A DNA stretch of 64,000 nt from Parasutterella excrementihominis YIT 11859 (GTDB lineage Bacteria > Pseudomonadota > Gammaproteobacteria > Burkholderiales > Burkholderiaceae_F), in assembly GCF_000205025.1 (NCBI RefSeq), contig NZ_GL883727.1, positions 1 to 64,000 on the forward strand, given 5' to 3'. Positions 9,898-18,283 of the stretch are shown in pieces. Each line of letters opens with the position of its first letter. The first letter of the stretch is position 1. The notes under the pieces were generated by a model, which did not search any database, was not told the DNA's origin, and was given only the letters and a program-made list of their open reading frames with translations. The translations under genes were made by a program, and so were the position numbers.

Positions 9898-10056
9898 TTA
9901 CCGCTCCGTACGACTGAAATATTCAGCCATGATTTCATAAAGAAGCTTTCCTCTTTCGACCAGAAGATGACCAAATCTTCTTTCCAGGTCTTCTTCTGAT
10001 TCTTCATGACTTCTCCAGGCTAAAAATAGTTCTTTTGCTTCCTGAGTAATTGGCAT
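9898..10056 (-). other. 52-codon frame: small ORF or -1 frameshift tail of the proline-rich protein
   Basis: This frame encodes 52 residues from an ATG at 10056 (starting MPITQEAKELF, ending SRTER) and stops immediately before the MORC ATG. The frame is open further upstream to about 10092. It overlaps the end of the 399-residue proline-rich gene in the -1 frame, just past a run of seven A (mRNA sense). A one-base slip back in that run would join the two frames and give a product of about 440 residues. The tail is highly charged and predicted helical. It may be a separate small gene, the true C-terminus of its neighbour after a one-base deletion, or a frameshifted extension. Confidence 0.55.
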
Positions 10057-11219
10057 ATCTGAAATAGCTGATTCAAATGATTTTTTTCTCCTTCAATCGG
10101 CGTAAGTATCCCTTCAGTACCAAAAGGGGACGCGGGCAATGGAGGGGGACAGGAAATAACTTCCGGCCCCGGGGATCCAGCCTCCCCTTTTGGCTCTTCC
10201 CCTTCACCAAAAGGAACCTTCACACCCTCCGTACCAAATGGCGAAGGCGGTATTTTGGGGGTTCCTTGGACAACAGGTACTTCAGTAGGGCCTATTTCAT
10301 CTCCGGTGTTTTTCTTTCCTTTTTCAGGATTTCCATTGCCTGTTTCACCGAAAGGTGATTCTGGTATCGGTGGAAGCACTGGTATTATTTCCGGTTCTGG
10401 CGATTTATTCTTTCCAGCCGGAACGCTTTTTCCTTGTCTTTTTGTTTCAGGCAGCTCGCCTGTTGGCTCTTCGCCTCCATTTTTGTCGTTTCCGCCGCTT
10501 AGCTCTTGGAGGTATTTATTTGTTTCAATCCCGCCCCTAGACCTAAGGAAACTTGCCATTTCCTCTCTTTCTGCGAATAAGGAAAGATCTACGAGGTTAT
10601 ACCCTAACGACCCAGTGAATTCATTCCAATCTGGGTTCTCTTTAATGAAGTAATCTATAGAAGAAATGTTACCGATCCCTACCGCACCCTGAATAACAGC
10701 AGGGAGTGTTCCACCAAAAACCTCACGTTTTTGATAATACTTTTTGACGATTGGCTTAACGTCAAAACACAGAGATTCAAGATCTGCCCTGGACAGCGGG
10801 ACATATACCCCATAACGCAGCATTAACTCAATGGATTTTAATTTTTTCTTTTCAAGAGCCCATAAAAACAAGTCCTGCACTTTAAAATTCAAAAAAGACG
10901 CTCGGAGACTGAAAACTCTTGGATCACTGAACAACTTCTTAAGTCTCTCAGTGTCCTCTTTCAGTACGAGCCTTTGTGCAACTTGAAAACTAATATTGTA
11001 AATTTCTGGAAATAAAATCTGCTGAAACCAAGGTTCGAGAATATCCTTGTGCCGAGAATGCTCAACAAATTGAGCTAATGTCAGAAGAAAAGATTCGTTC
11101 TCTTCTCGAACTTGAAATAACTCTTTGTTTCTATGAATGAATGGGATGATTTCATCAAAATCTGCATTTGCGATCCAGGCATTGAGATCTACAGATGGGA
11201 ATTTGTTTTCTGTTAACAC
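10020..11219 (-). CDS. Unrecognised helical (ankyrin-like) protein with proline-rich repeat tail
   Basis: A 399-residue protein with no clear family. Residues 1-240 are alpha-helical with spacing and phrases (IELMLRYGVYVPL, SIDYFIKENPDW) resembling degenerate ankyrin repeats. Residues 240-380 are low in complexity, rich in Pro, Gly and Glu, and hold three spaced copies of a motif close to PPxPxSPFGTEG. Such tails often bind partner proteins. It sits between the AlwI-like enzyme (6-base gap) and the MORC ATPase, so it may be an adaptor linking the nuclease to the MORC core. The last 20 residues may be an artefact of a frameshift at the A run; see the overlapping frame at 9898-10056. Confidence 0.7.
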   Translation of the reverse strand: MLTENKFPSVDLNAWIANADFDEIIPFIHRNKELFQVREENESFLLTLAQFVEHSRHKDILEPWFQQILFPEIYNISFQVAQRLVLKEDTERLKKLFSDPRVFSLRASFLNFKVQDLFLWALEKKKLKSIELMLRYGVYVPLSRADLESLCFDVKPIVKKYYQKREVFGGTLPAVIQGAVGIGNISSIDYFIKENPDWNEFTGSLGYNLVDLSLFAEREEMASFLRSRGGIETNKYLQELSGGNDKNGGEEPTGELPETKRQGKSVPAGKNKSPEPEIIPVLPPIPESPFGETGNGNPEKGKKNTGDEIGPTEVPVVQGTPKIPPSPFGTEGVKVPFGEGEEPKGEAGSPGPEVISCPPPLPASPFGTEGILTPIEGEKNHLNQLFQICQLLRKQKNYF

Positions 11220-11225
11220 AATAAA

Positions 11226-12884
11226 CTAGCCCCTCAGATCCAACTCATTTTCTATCTGGCTGCATGAAACAAAATAATCTCCTGTTTCAAATACTTTGCT
11301 TAATTCGTGGGCAAGCTCCCTATCGCCAATTTTCAAAAATCCGTCTTCTCTTCTTTCATTCAAATCAAGCAATGCATTGACCGTCACAGCCGAAACCGGC
11401 CGTCCAAATTTTTCGGTGCAGTCTTTCAGTGAAGATAAAACTGACTCCGTACCGCGGCTAAAACCACCGGCAACGTAAAGAAAGAAACCACAAGGATGAA
11501 CGTTGTCTATCTCTTCTGAACAATCCTTGTAGTAAGTTTGAAGCTTGTTCTTATCGGTTAAACCAAAGCTATAGGAAGAGGTTGCCTTAGTATCGCCTAA
11601 GCCGCAAACCGTCATCCCATCCTCGTAGATGTAAATATCTGGGAAGCCTCCATCACGTTTTTTCTTTGACTTCAACTGACCAATGTGGCGGGACTGTTTA
11701 AATCCCAAATTTTTGAGGATATTGGTAACGCCTTTTTCAAGCGTAAGAGCTTCTTTTCCTCCAGACAGGGAGGCTCTTATGAGAACATCACGTTCGAGCG
11801 TCCTTTGACGAGGAATTATTGATTCAATCCGAGAGTAGATGTCTTGCTCAGGTTTTCCTAAATTCCCGGCTAAGCCTTTTACAAAATTCTGGATGTCTAC
11901 GCCGTAGGGATCTTTCTCCATCGCCGATATGAACAGATTCCTCGCCATTACAGCCAGACCATCGAGTTTTTCCGATTCGCCTACGTTCTGAACTCCTCGT
12001 TTGCTGTCGTACCTGCCGTAAAACTGCTGCCACCTGCTCTCGTCGCCGGAAACAAGAGGATAAATTTTTTGTTCATTTAGATAAGGCTGAATCTCTTTCC
12101 GAAGCTTAGAATCCTCGATTAGAGAAAAAGTTTTATCTTCGTCCTCATTAGGTTTTATTAATAGAGCTGCACGAAGATAGTTAACTGCCGTATTCGCAAT
12201 TTCAAACGCATCCACTATGCCAAGCTCAAGATCGCGTTTATCTCCATCTAGCAAGTCAGAATGATCCCTTTTTGGAGTTCTTACAAGGTCAGGATCGGTA
12301 ATGACAGAAGAAAGGTCATTGTCGTTAGACCTAAGTTCAATAATTTTTGATACGCACAATTCAAAATCTGAATCTGTATGTCCAAAGACCACGGGCACAG
12401 TAATGTCTTTGCAGGAAAGTTTGTATCCGAGCCGCTCTTCGTTCAGTAATCTAAGTAGAAACTGAAAAGGTTTAATTTTTAAAGTCGGAGAAATTCGTAC
12501 ATTATTTCCTAAGCCATAAACGGATGGATACTGCATTCTGAGAAGTTGACAGCGAAGGACTTTTAGCGGATTTTTTCCGGCGATTACTGACTTACCCGCC
12601 TTTGTTGGATAAAATTTTTTATCTTTTCTCCAAAAAAGACCGAGGCAGGCAAGCTGAGCAAGGTAAGTTCGAAAGCCGCCTTGATTTGTAGATCCGTCTT
12701 CGTTTTCTTTTCTTTTGACGCCTAATTCACTCAGCTGTTTATAGAGTTCATCCTGAACATCCTGAGACTGAACATCGCCAATGCATACTTCCAGCGCACT
12801 TGAAATCTGTGTTAGTTTCCAAGGTTCGATTCTTCGAATATTTCTAGGAAACATCCACATTGTTCTAAATTTTTTAGATTCCAT
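11226..12884 (-). CDS. Type II restriction endonuclease, AlwI-like
   Basis: A 552-residue protein resembling the AlwI family of type II enzymes (AlwI reads GGATC). The N-terminal half has winged-helix-like DNA-reading segments and a PTLKIKPFQFLLRLL stretch like AlwI relatives. The nuclease core is near the C-terminus: FPDIYIY (P415, D416) and GDTK (D431, K433), a PD-(D/E)XK site with strong spacing. It is the second gene of the operon, two bases after the HNH gene. The only methyltransferase nearby is a C5-cytosine enzyme, so host protection would have to come from that or from elsewhere. The family assignment is moderate; the nuclease core is convincing. Confidence 0.72.
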   Translation of the reverse strand: MESKKFRTMWMFPRNIRRIEPWKLTQISSALEVCIGDVQSQDVQDELYKQLSELGVKRKENEDGSTNQGGFRTYLAQLACLGLFWRKDKKFYPTKAGKSVIAGKNPLKVLRCQLLRMQYPSVYGLGNNVRISPTLKIKPFQFLLRLLNEERLGYKLSCKDITVPVVFGHTDSDFELCVSKIIELRSNDNDLSSVITDPDLVRTPKRDHSDLLDGDKRDLELGIVDAFEIANTAVNYLRAALLIKPNEDEDKTFSLIEDSKLRKEIQPYLNEQKIYPLVSGDESRWQQFYGRYDSKRGVQNVGESEKLDGLAVMARNLFISAMEKDPYGVDIQNFVKGLAGNLGKPEQDIYSRIESIIPRQRTLERDVLIRASLSGGKEALTLEKGVTNILKNLGFKQSRHIGQLKSKKKRDGGFPDIYIYEDGMTVCGLGDTKATSSYSFGLTDKNKLQTYYKDCSEEIDNVHPCGFFLYVAGGFSRGTESVLSSLKDCTEKFGRPVSAVTVNALLDLNERREDGFLKIGDRELAHELSKVFETGDYFVSCSQIENELDLRG

Positions 12885-12886
12885 AG

Positions 12887-13699
12887 TTAAAAACCAACAT
12901 CAAATTTTCCGGCTCGAAATTCCTGATAATGAAGAGACAAAAATTCTTTGTTTATCGGAGTCCTTGTATCTAAATCTATCTTTATCCCTTCCAACGGCTC
13001 CAAAAAATTATCCCAAAATTCTGTTGACCGTTGCTTTAAACTTTCTGCAAACTCAACTGTCCCGTCAGGAGAAATTCCCATAAAGTTCTTGTCATAAGCC
13101 TCATGGAAGAAAGGATTTAAGGCAATACCGTTCCCTATCGTAAGTCTGTCAGCTTCACCGGCTGACCAAGAAACAATATGTGCCGCTTCCAATAACTCAG
13201 GTGTCCTGCAGTGAGAAATAAGACAAGTATTTCCACAATTTGCTAGCACGGCGTTGCGAAAATATCCTTGTCCGACTCGTCGCTTCACTATTGAAACAGC
13301 CTCAGTCTTTCTGATTTCCGGAAGGATATCTACACCAAGTATGACTTCTAAGGCATGACTTTTATCAACAGGAGAACAAACGGCACCAAAAATTGATTGA
13401 ACGGCATCCGATAGTTTTTCCAAATCCACACTTCCCGAATCAGGGTCTAGGAATCGCTCCATAACCTCGGTGTCGGTTCGACTTCCGTGAGAAAAGCCTC
13501 TAGGCCCTTCTCCTGCGTTCCTGTCGATGGCCCTAAAATTTGCAAGCTTAAATGCTATGGCAGAAGAACTCCTTCCAATGTAGGCGCTTGCATCTTTCAG
13601 CATTGGATTAGTTCCGGATATTTTTGTGGCAGGAACACGATAATAAAGAGCCAGCGCAAGTGTGAGCTCCCTCTCATTCCAATTTGAATTCCTGCTCAT
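12887..13699 (-). CDS. HNH endonuclease, first gene of the restriction operon
   Basis: A 270-residue protein. The N-terminal 80 residues carry a helix-turn-helix-like segment (GRSSSAIAFKLANF), probably DNA binding. The HNH nuclease lies at about residues 165-225: CGNTCLISHC, AAHIVSWS with the key histidine, then NGIALNPFFHEAYDKNFMGI. This arrangement is common among HNH enzymes next to restriction-modification genes. It opens the operon, with GAGG eight bases before the ATG, and is followed two bases later by the AlwI-like gene. It could be a target-cutting enzyme or one restricting modified DNA. Confidence 0.85.
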   Translation of the reverse strand: MSRNSNWNERELTLALALYYRVPATKISGTNPMLKDASAYIGRSSSAIAFKLANFRAIDRNAGEGPRGFSHGSRTDTEVMERFLDPDSGSVDLEKLSDAVQSIFGAVCSPVDKSHALEVILGVDILPEIRKTEAVSIVKRRVGQGYFRNAVLANCGNTCLISHCRTPELLEAAHIVSWSAGEADRLTIGNGIALNPFFHEAYDKNFMGISPDGTVEFAESLKQRSTEFWDNFLEPLEGIKIDLDTRTPINKEFLSLHYQEFRAGKFDVGF

Positions 13700-13975
13700 A
13701 AATAACCTCGAGACTTCGCGATTGGTTTTACATTTAGTTATATTTTCAATAGTGTATTACGAAGTGGTAAAGCTGTCCTCCCTGCGCTGAGTTTCTTGAG
13801 CGCGATGCTTCAAATGCATTATTTTTAAAATTTTCTCCAACCATCTATGAGTAGGAAATCGAGTGGGATATCCACTCATTAAAATGGATGTCTTCTTTTG
13901 AGAGAGATTAAACTGTCGCTCTGTCTAGTCTCGCTAAGCGATCACCTCTGTCCAAGGCAAAGTCATGAGAAAGTT

Positions 13976-14380
13976 ATGAAAACTATTGAAGTTGTTGCTG
14001 CCATTATTCATCACGATGGAAAGATCCTCGCTACACAGCGAGGATATGGTGACTTTAAAGACGGATGGGAGTTCCCGGGCGGAAAGATGGAAGCCGGAGA
14101 AACAGCCGAACATGCAATTGTTCGCGAAATCGAGGAAGAGCTCAATGTAGAAATTCGACCCGAAAAGCTTCTTCATACTGTTGAATACGACTATCCGAAC
14201 TTCCACTTGACGATGCACTGCTTTATCTCGGTCATTACTAAAGGAACCATCGAGCTGATTGAGCACGAAGACGCAAAATGGTTAAAACCGGATGAGTTGG
14301 ATTCCATTGCTTGGCTTCCGGCTGACGTGGAAGTTGTCGAAAAGCTCAAAATCTATCTAAAAGAAAAAAACGAACTCTAA
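13976..14380 (+). CDS. mutT: Nudix hydrolase, 8-oxo-dGTP diphosphatase (MutT)
   Basis: MutT hydrolyses oxidised nucleoside triphosphates such as 8-oxo-dGTP to monophosphates, so that they are not built into DNA. The Nudix box is complete: it starts GGKMEAGET and ends REIEEEL, with the metal-binding glutamates. The protein is 134 residues from the ATG at 13976, the usual MutT size. An earlier in-frame ATG at 13898 would add 26 residues that fit no Nudix domain, so the inner start is chosen. It is a lone gene, convergent with the HAD phosphatase, and marks the right edge of the defence island. Confidence 0.9.
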   Translation: MKTIEVVAAIIHHDGKILATQRGYGDFKDGWEFPGGKMEAGETAEHAIVREIEEELNVEIRPEKLLHTVEYDYPNFHLTMHCFISVITKGTIELIEHEDAKWLKPDELDSIAWLPADVEVVEKLKIYLKEKNEL

Positions 14381-14479
14381 AGAGTTAGTACGGACTTATG
14401 CCAACGTCCGTTGGCAAAGTCACATTCAGTGCCCGACGGACAAGGCTAACGTGAAAGCCTTATCTTTGTTCGGCAGGAA

Positions 14480-15316
14480 TTACTTTTCAGCCAATTTATT
14501 GAGGTTTTCCTGGGCGGCGATCAAGTCAATGATGCCGAAGGCCAGTTTTTCTACTTTCGTATCAGGAGAGTAATCCGTCGGTGCAATGTAAGAACAACGA
14601 TTGTCTGCGAGAAGCTGACCGGCCTTCTCTTTCTTTCGCGCCGGATAAACAGCAATAGAAAATCCGCCCTCTGCCTTAACGAGCTTCATGCAGGGTACAT
14701 CCGTATCACCGTCTCCGAAGTACACCATCCTTCTGAAAGGTACGCGCCGTTCATCTTGCGGAATGTATTGATTTACTTTCTTGACGTCCGCTAAATCTAA
14801 TGAATCCTTGTTGATACGGAAAATATATTGCGTCTTAGTCGTGAAATTCACTATCTGCGCTGGCCAAATCGGCTTTCCATAAGCATCAAAAATGAAGGCC
14901 GATGCAAAAATTTTTCTGAACTCTTTAGCGATCGGTGTTCCTTCGATGATTTCCTTCAGACCCGAAGAGATAATAAAGTGCTCGACTTTTAAGCCTTTGG
15001 TGTGAGCGTATTCATTAATTCGCTTGAACCAAGTTTCAACGCCGGGAAACAACTCCACAGTTTGCCCGAGCTTGATGAGGTTTTCCTTACTAATGTTGAG
15101 GGCCCTGCTTTCCGTTTCCTTGATCATCAAGTGCATGTAAGCGGAAATCGGATCCATCTCGAACTTCCTCGCCTCTTCATTGGATTTTCTCCAGAATTCC
15201 GTACTACTCTCGCCTAACTTATCCAGGAAGCCATACTCCTGCATATTTCCAGGCGACAAAGTTCCGTCAAAGTCATACATAAAAGCGACAACAGGTTTGT
15301 TCAAACGCGTACTCAT
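14480..15316 (-). CDS. HAD superfamily phosphatase (phosphoserine-phosphatase-like)
   Basis: A 278-residue haloacid-dehalogenase hydrolase. Motif I is DFDGTLS (D15 nucleophile, D17 acid), motif II is the FIISSG serine site, and motif IV is YFGDGDTDVPC with the metal aspartates. A long helical cap lies between motifs I and II. The general layout is like SerB-type phosphatases, but the cap region is not diagnostic and the substrate is unknown. The gene stands alone, with about 250 bases of gene-free DNA on its upstream side. Confidence 0.85.
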   Translation of the reverse strand: MSTRLNKPVVAFMYDFDGTLSPGNMQEYGFLDKLGESSTEFWRKSNEEARKFEMDPISAYMHLMIKETESRALNISKENLIKLGQTVELFPGVETWFKRINEYAHTKGLKVEHFIISSGLKEIIEGTPIAKEFRKIFASAFIFDAYGKPIWPAQIVNFTTKTQYIFRINKDSLDLADVKKVNQYIPQDERRVPFRRMVYFGDGDTDVPCMKLVKAEGGFSIAVYPARKKEKAGQLLADNRCSYIAPTDYSPDTKVEKLAFGIIDLIAAQENLNKLAEK

Positions 15317-15567
15317 AACACTTGGTCTTTGGGAGAAAAGCTCTGGAAACTATAAAGCGAAAGCTAGAATCGCTTCGCTCAATCATACCCGCGATGAACG
15401 ATATTACCAATAACAAGTGATGCTCCTATCCTCTGAAGCACCTGCTGACATTTGCCGTATGCTTTCTTTATTTACCAAAATGATTTTCTGTCCCCACAAT
15501 TTCACTGAAAGGAGTCCACGCACGGTAAATGTTTCGTCAGATATAAACTTCCGGCGGGACCAAAAAT

Positions 15568-16470
15568 TCAACAGTCAATTTCCACTAATTTATCCCTAAG
15601 CCAATATGCAAATGTTCTGTGTTTTCTCGAGGTCAGCAAATTTTGATGAATGGCGATAAATGTAGGTTGTTCTCCAACATGCCAATCAGGCAAAATTTTA
15701 ACTAACTCCCCTTTCTTTAGTTCCGCTTTGCATAAAGGGAGCGGCATATCAAGACAGAGACCCGCACCATCTAAAACGGCCTTCTTTATGGTCAAAATAT
15801 CAGCGGACAACAATACATTTTCGCCTGAGATCAGAAAACGTTCTTCACCCCTTATTAATGCACTGGGACTGGTTCGATTTTCACCGTCATACTGATAAAT
15901 CGTATGCTCTTTTAACTGTGCAGGATCATTAGATACAGGATTTCTCTTAATATAAGACGGCGCTGCTATTGAAGCATATGTCACCTTACCTCTCGGGATT
16001 AAAAAGATCTCGGGTGAAGATATTTTTCCCGTTACACAGGCAATATCTGCGAGATTATTTTCGATATCAGCTATGGAACCGTGGCCTGCCAATTTAAAAA
16101 CGACCTTAGGGTGGTACTTTCTAAACTCTGTAATCAACTTAATCATATAAAGTGAAAGACCTTGAGCGACAGAAACCCTAATCTCACCCTCAAATAAATA
16201 GTTAACTGATACCAGCTCCGAAATAATTTGCTGATGTTTCCTGAGATGCGGACTCATCAGCTGCTGGGCTTTTTTTCCAAACTCGGTAAGTTCTAAGGGT
16301 CTCGTTTTTCTAAAGACTAACTTCTGACCTAACGCTTTTTCTAATGTGTCTAGGTTCCGTGTGATCGTAGAAAGATCACTTTCAAAATAATCAGCGGTAA
16401 CCTGGAAATTTCTTGTATTCGCCAGAGAAAGAAAAATTTTCCAGCTGTTTAAGTTGTCGAGTTTGTTCAT
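15568..16470 (-). CDS. LysR family transcriptional regulator
   Basis: A 300-residue LysR-type regulator. The N-terminal winged helix-turn-helix is clear (FLSLANTRNFQVTADYF, then LSTITRNLDTLEKALGQKLV), followed by the two-lobed periplasmic-binding-like effector domain from about residue 90. The ATG at 16470 is preferred over a TTG seven codons upstream. It is transcribed divergently from the respiratory flavoprotein across 202 bases, the classical layout for a LysR regulator controlling its neighbour. Its effector may be the flavoprotein's substrate; this is inferred from position only. Confidence 0.9.
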   Translation of the reverse strand: MNKLDNLNSWKIFLSLANTRNFQVTADYFESDLSTITRNLDTLEKALGQKLVFRKTRPLELTEFGKKAQQLMSPHLRKHQQIISELVSVNYLFEGEIRVSVAQGLSLYMIKLITEFRKYHPKVVFKLAGHGSIADIENNLADIACVTGKISSPEIFLIPRGKVTYASIAAPSYIKRNPVSNDPAQLKEHTIYQYDGENRTSPSALIRGEERFLISGENVLLSADILTIKKAVLDGAGLCLDMPLPLCKAELKKGELVKILPDWHVGEQPTFIAIHQNLLTSRKHRTFAYWLRDKLVEIDC

Positions 16471-16672
16471 TATGAAGTTTTCTTTTGGCAAGAAATTTGT
16501 AGCGATATTCGTCGTTTTGGGGCGAAAACTCTAACAAAAATTTAACACCGTTTACTTGCAATTAATGCAAGTCCCGACCGAACTCATCCTATAGATGAAA
16601 AAAGAACAAACGCTAAGAATAGAGCCCGTGCTCAGATCAGAAACGAGCCAATGCCTCTAAGGAGAAAAACAT

Positions 16673-18244
16673 ATGACAACACGTCGATCATTCTTAAAAA
16701 CTTCATCATTGACGGCAGTCGCGGGCCTAGGTGGTGTTGCAGAAGCAGTCTTCGCTAATACTACTCTGCCCTCTGCCTGGGACCTTAGCACTGAGATCGT
16801 AGTTGCTGGTTCCGGCCCCGCTGGAATGGGTGCAGCAGTGACCGCTATTGACAACAATGCAAAAGTATTAATTTTTGAAAAGGGAAAAAATTACGGCGGC
16901 TGCGGGGTCATCAGCGCCGGAATCTTGAAGCTTGAAGGCGGAACACGTTCCCAAAAAGCTGCGGGAATTCAGGATTCTGTTGAACAATACTACAAGAGAC
17001 TGACAAATCCTAATGAAGATTTAAGCAGAGCGGAACGCATGGGAAACCAGGAACTCCTGGCTAAGAAAGTCGAACATACTGCCGCATTTGAAGACTGGGC
17101 CATTAACCATGGAGTTAAATTCCGCCCCGGCCTTACAACAGCAGGAGTTGATTCACAGCATCCAGGTATGTGGCACCATGTGTGGTGGAAGGACGGAGGA
17201 GAAGGAAGAAACATGATTCCCCCGAACAAAGACGGATACGTGACCTGTGCCGGCTTGATGCTTCCGCTGAAGGAATATTTTGAGAGCAAAGGCGGAAGAA
17301 TATATCTTGAACATAAAGTAACTTCTGTTATTAAAGATGCTAACGGCCGTGTTATCGGTGTTGAAGTACTCAGTCCGAATGGAAAAATCTTAAAAGTCCT
17401 GGCAACAAAGGGTGTGGTTCTCGCTGGCGGCGGCTTCAGAGGAAACGTGCCGATGCGCATGCTCTTTGATGCCAGAATGACAAAAAACATGATTGCAACC
17501 GGAGAGCCTTTCGTCTTCCAGGATGGCAGTGCGATCAAAGTCGGCGTGAAGGCAGGTGGCTTTATGGTTCGAGACGGCAATCGCCCACATAGTAATTTCC
17601 GTCGAAAGTTTGGAACGATCCACTATAACTTCCCTCTTAATTCGCCCTATGGTGCGCCTGGATTAGATGTTGCAGGAAACCGATGGAATCAAATTATTTT
17701 CACCAATAAAAACGGTGATCGCTTTGTTCAGGAAGTTGACAAATGGGATCTGGGCACGGGATATAACTTCTATGACTTAGCCTTGGCTCAGCCGGATCAG
17801 CTTATTTGGACGATTTTTGACGACGCAACGGCAAAGAAATATCGCTGGAGTACCAAACCACCGGTTTGTGAAGAAGGTTTAGCTTTTGATGCAAACACCT
17901 TAGATGAACTCGGAAAATTAACCAATCAGCCTAACCTTGCTCAGACCGTGGAGCGTTATAACAATTTTGTCGATACGAAGGCTGACAGCGATTTTGGCAG
18001 ACCGGCTGCAACAATGACAAAGAAGATCGAGAAAGCTCCGTTCCATGCGGTCAGGTGTGTACTAGCAGTCCATAACATTTCCGCCGGATTGGCAATAAAT
18101 GGCGACGGTCAGGTCATTGATATTGACTTACAACCTATCCCCGGACTTTACGCTGCGGGCGAAAGCGCCGGTGGTATCGGTGGAGGTGTCACTGGTTCTA
18201 TGATCGTCGGACAAATTGCTGCAGAGCATTTGACTAATAACTAA
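16673..18244 (+). CDS. Tat-exported FAD-dependent reductase, fumarate/urocanate reductase family
   Basis: A 523-residue periplasmic flavoprotein. The N-terminus is a twin-arginine signal (TRRSFLK, then a hydrophobic stretch ending AEAVFA). FAD binding begins with VVAGSGPAGMGAA near residue 45, and the C-terminal FAD loop is LYAAGESAGGIGG. The family reduces small organic acceptors such as fumarate, urocanate or methacrylate using electrons from a cytochrome c. The substrate arginine found in fumarate reductases (in an NRLGG-like context) appears replaced by SMIVG, and the proton-donor arginine region reads VDKWD, so fumarate is unlikely. The tetraheme cytochrome downstream is its probable electron donor, and the divergent LysR its likely regulator. 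Confidence 0.88.
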   Translation: MTTRRSFLKTSSLTAVAGLGGVAEAVFANTTLPSAWDLSTEIVVAGSGPAGMGAAVTAIDNNAKVLIFEKGKNYGGCGVISAGILKLEGGTRSQKAAGIQDSVEQYYKRLTNPNEDLSRAERMGNQELLAKKVEHTAAFEDWAINHGVKFRPGLTTAGVDSQHPGMWHHVWWKDGGEGRNMIPPNKDGYVTCAGLMLPLKEYFESKGGRIYLEHKVTSVIKDANGRVIGVEVLSPNGKILKVLATKGVVLAGGGFRGNVPMRMLFDARMTKNMIATGEPFVFQDGSAIKVGVKAGGFMVRDGNRPHSNFRRKFGTIHYNFPLNSPYGAPGLDVAGNRWNQIIFTNKNGDRFVQEVDKWDLGTGYNFYDLALAQPDQLIWTIFDDATAKKYRWSTKPPVCEEGLAFDANTLDELGKLTNQPNLAQTVERYNNFVDTKADSDFGRPAATMTKKIEKAPFHAVRCVLAVHNISAGLAINGDGQVIDIDLQPIPGLYAAGESAGGIGGGVTGSMIVGQIAAEHLTNN

Positions 18245-18256
18245 TCCAATGAGAAA

Positions 18257-18275
18257 AGGCGGGGTTTCCCCGCCT
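18257..18275 (+). other. GC-rich hairpin between flavoprotein and cytochrome genes
   Basis: The repeat AGGCGGGG-TTT-CCCCGCCT forms an eight-base-pair stem with no T run after it. It ends nine bases before the cytochrome ATG, where no ordinary ribosome-binding site is visible. It may stabilise or process the mRNA, or limit translation of the cytochrome relative to the flavoprotein. Confidence 0.6.
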
Positions 18276-18283
18276 GAATACCC

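Noticed and set aside
14399-14416. Palindrome TGCCAACGTCCGTTGGCA between mutT and the HAD gene
   Set aside because: A short hairpin with no T run on either side; could be chance or a weak terminator, and not enough to call.
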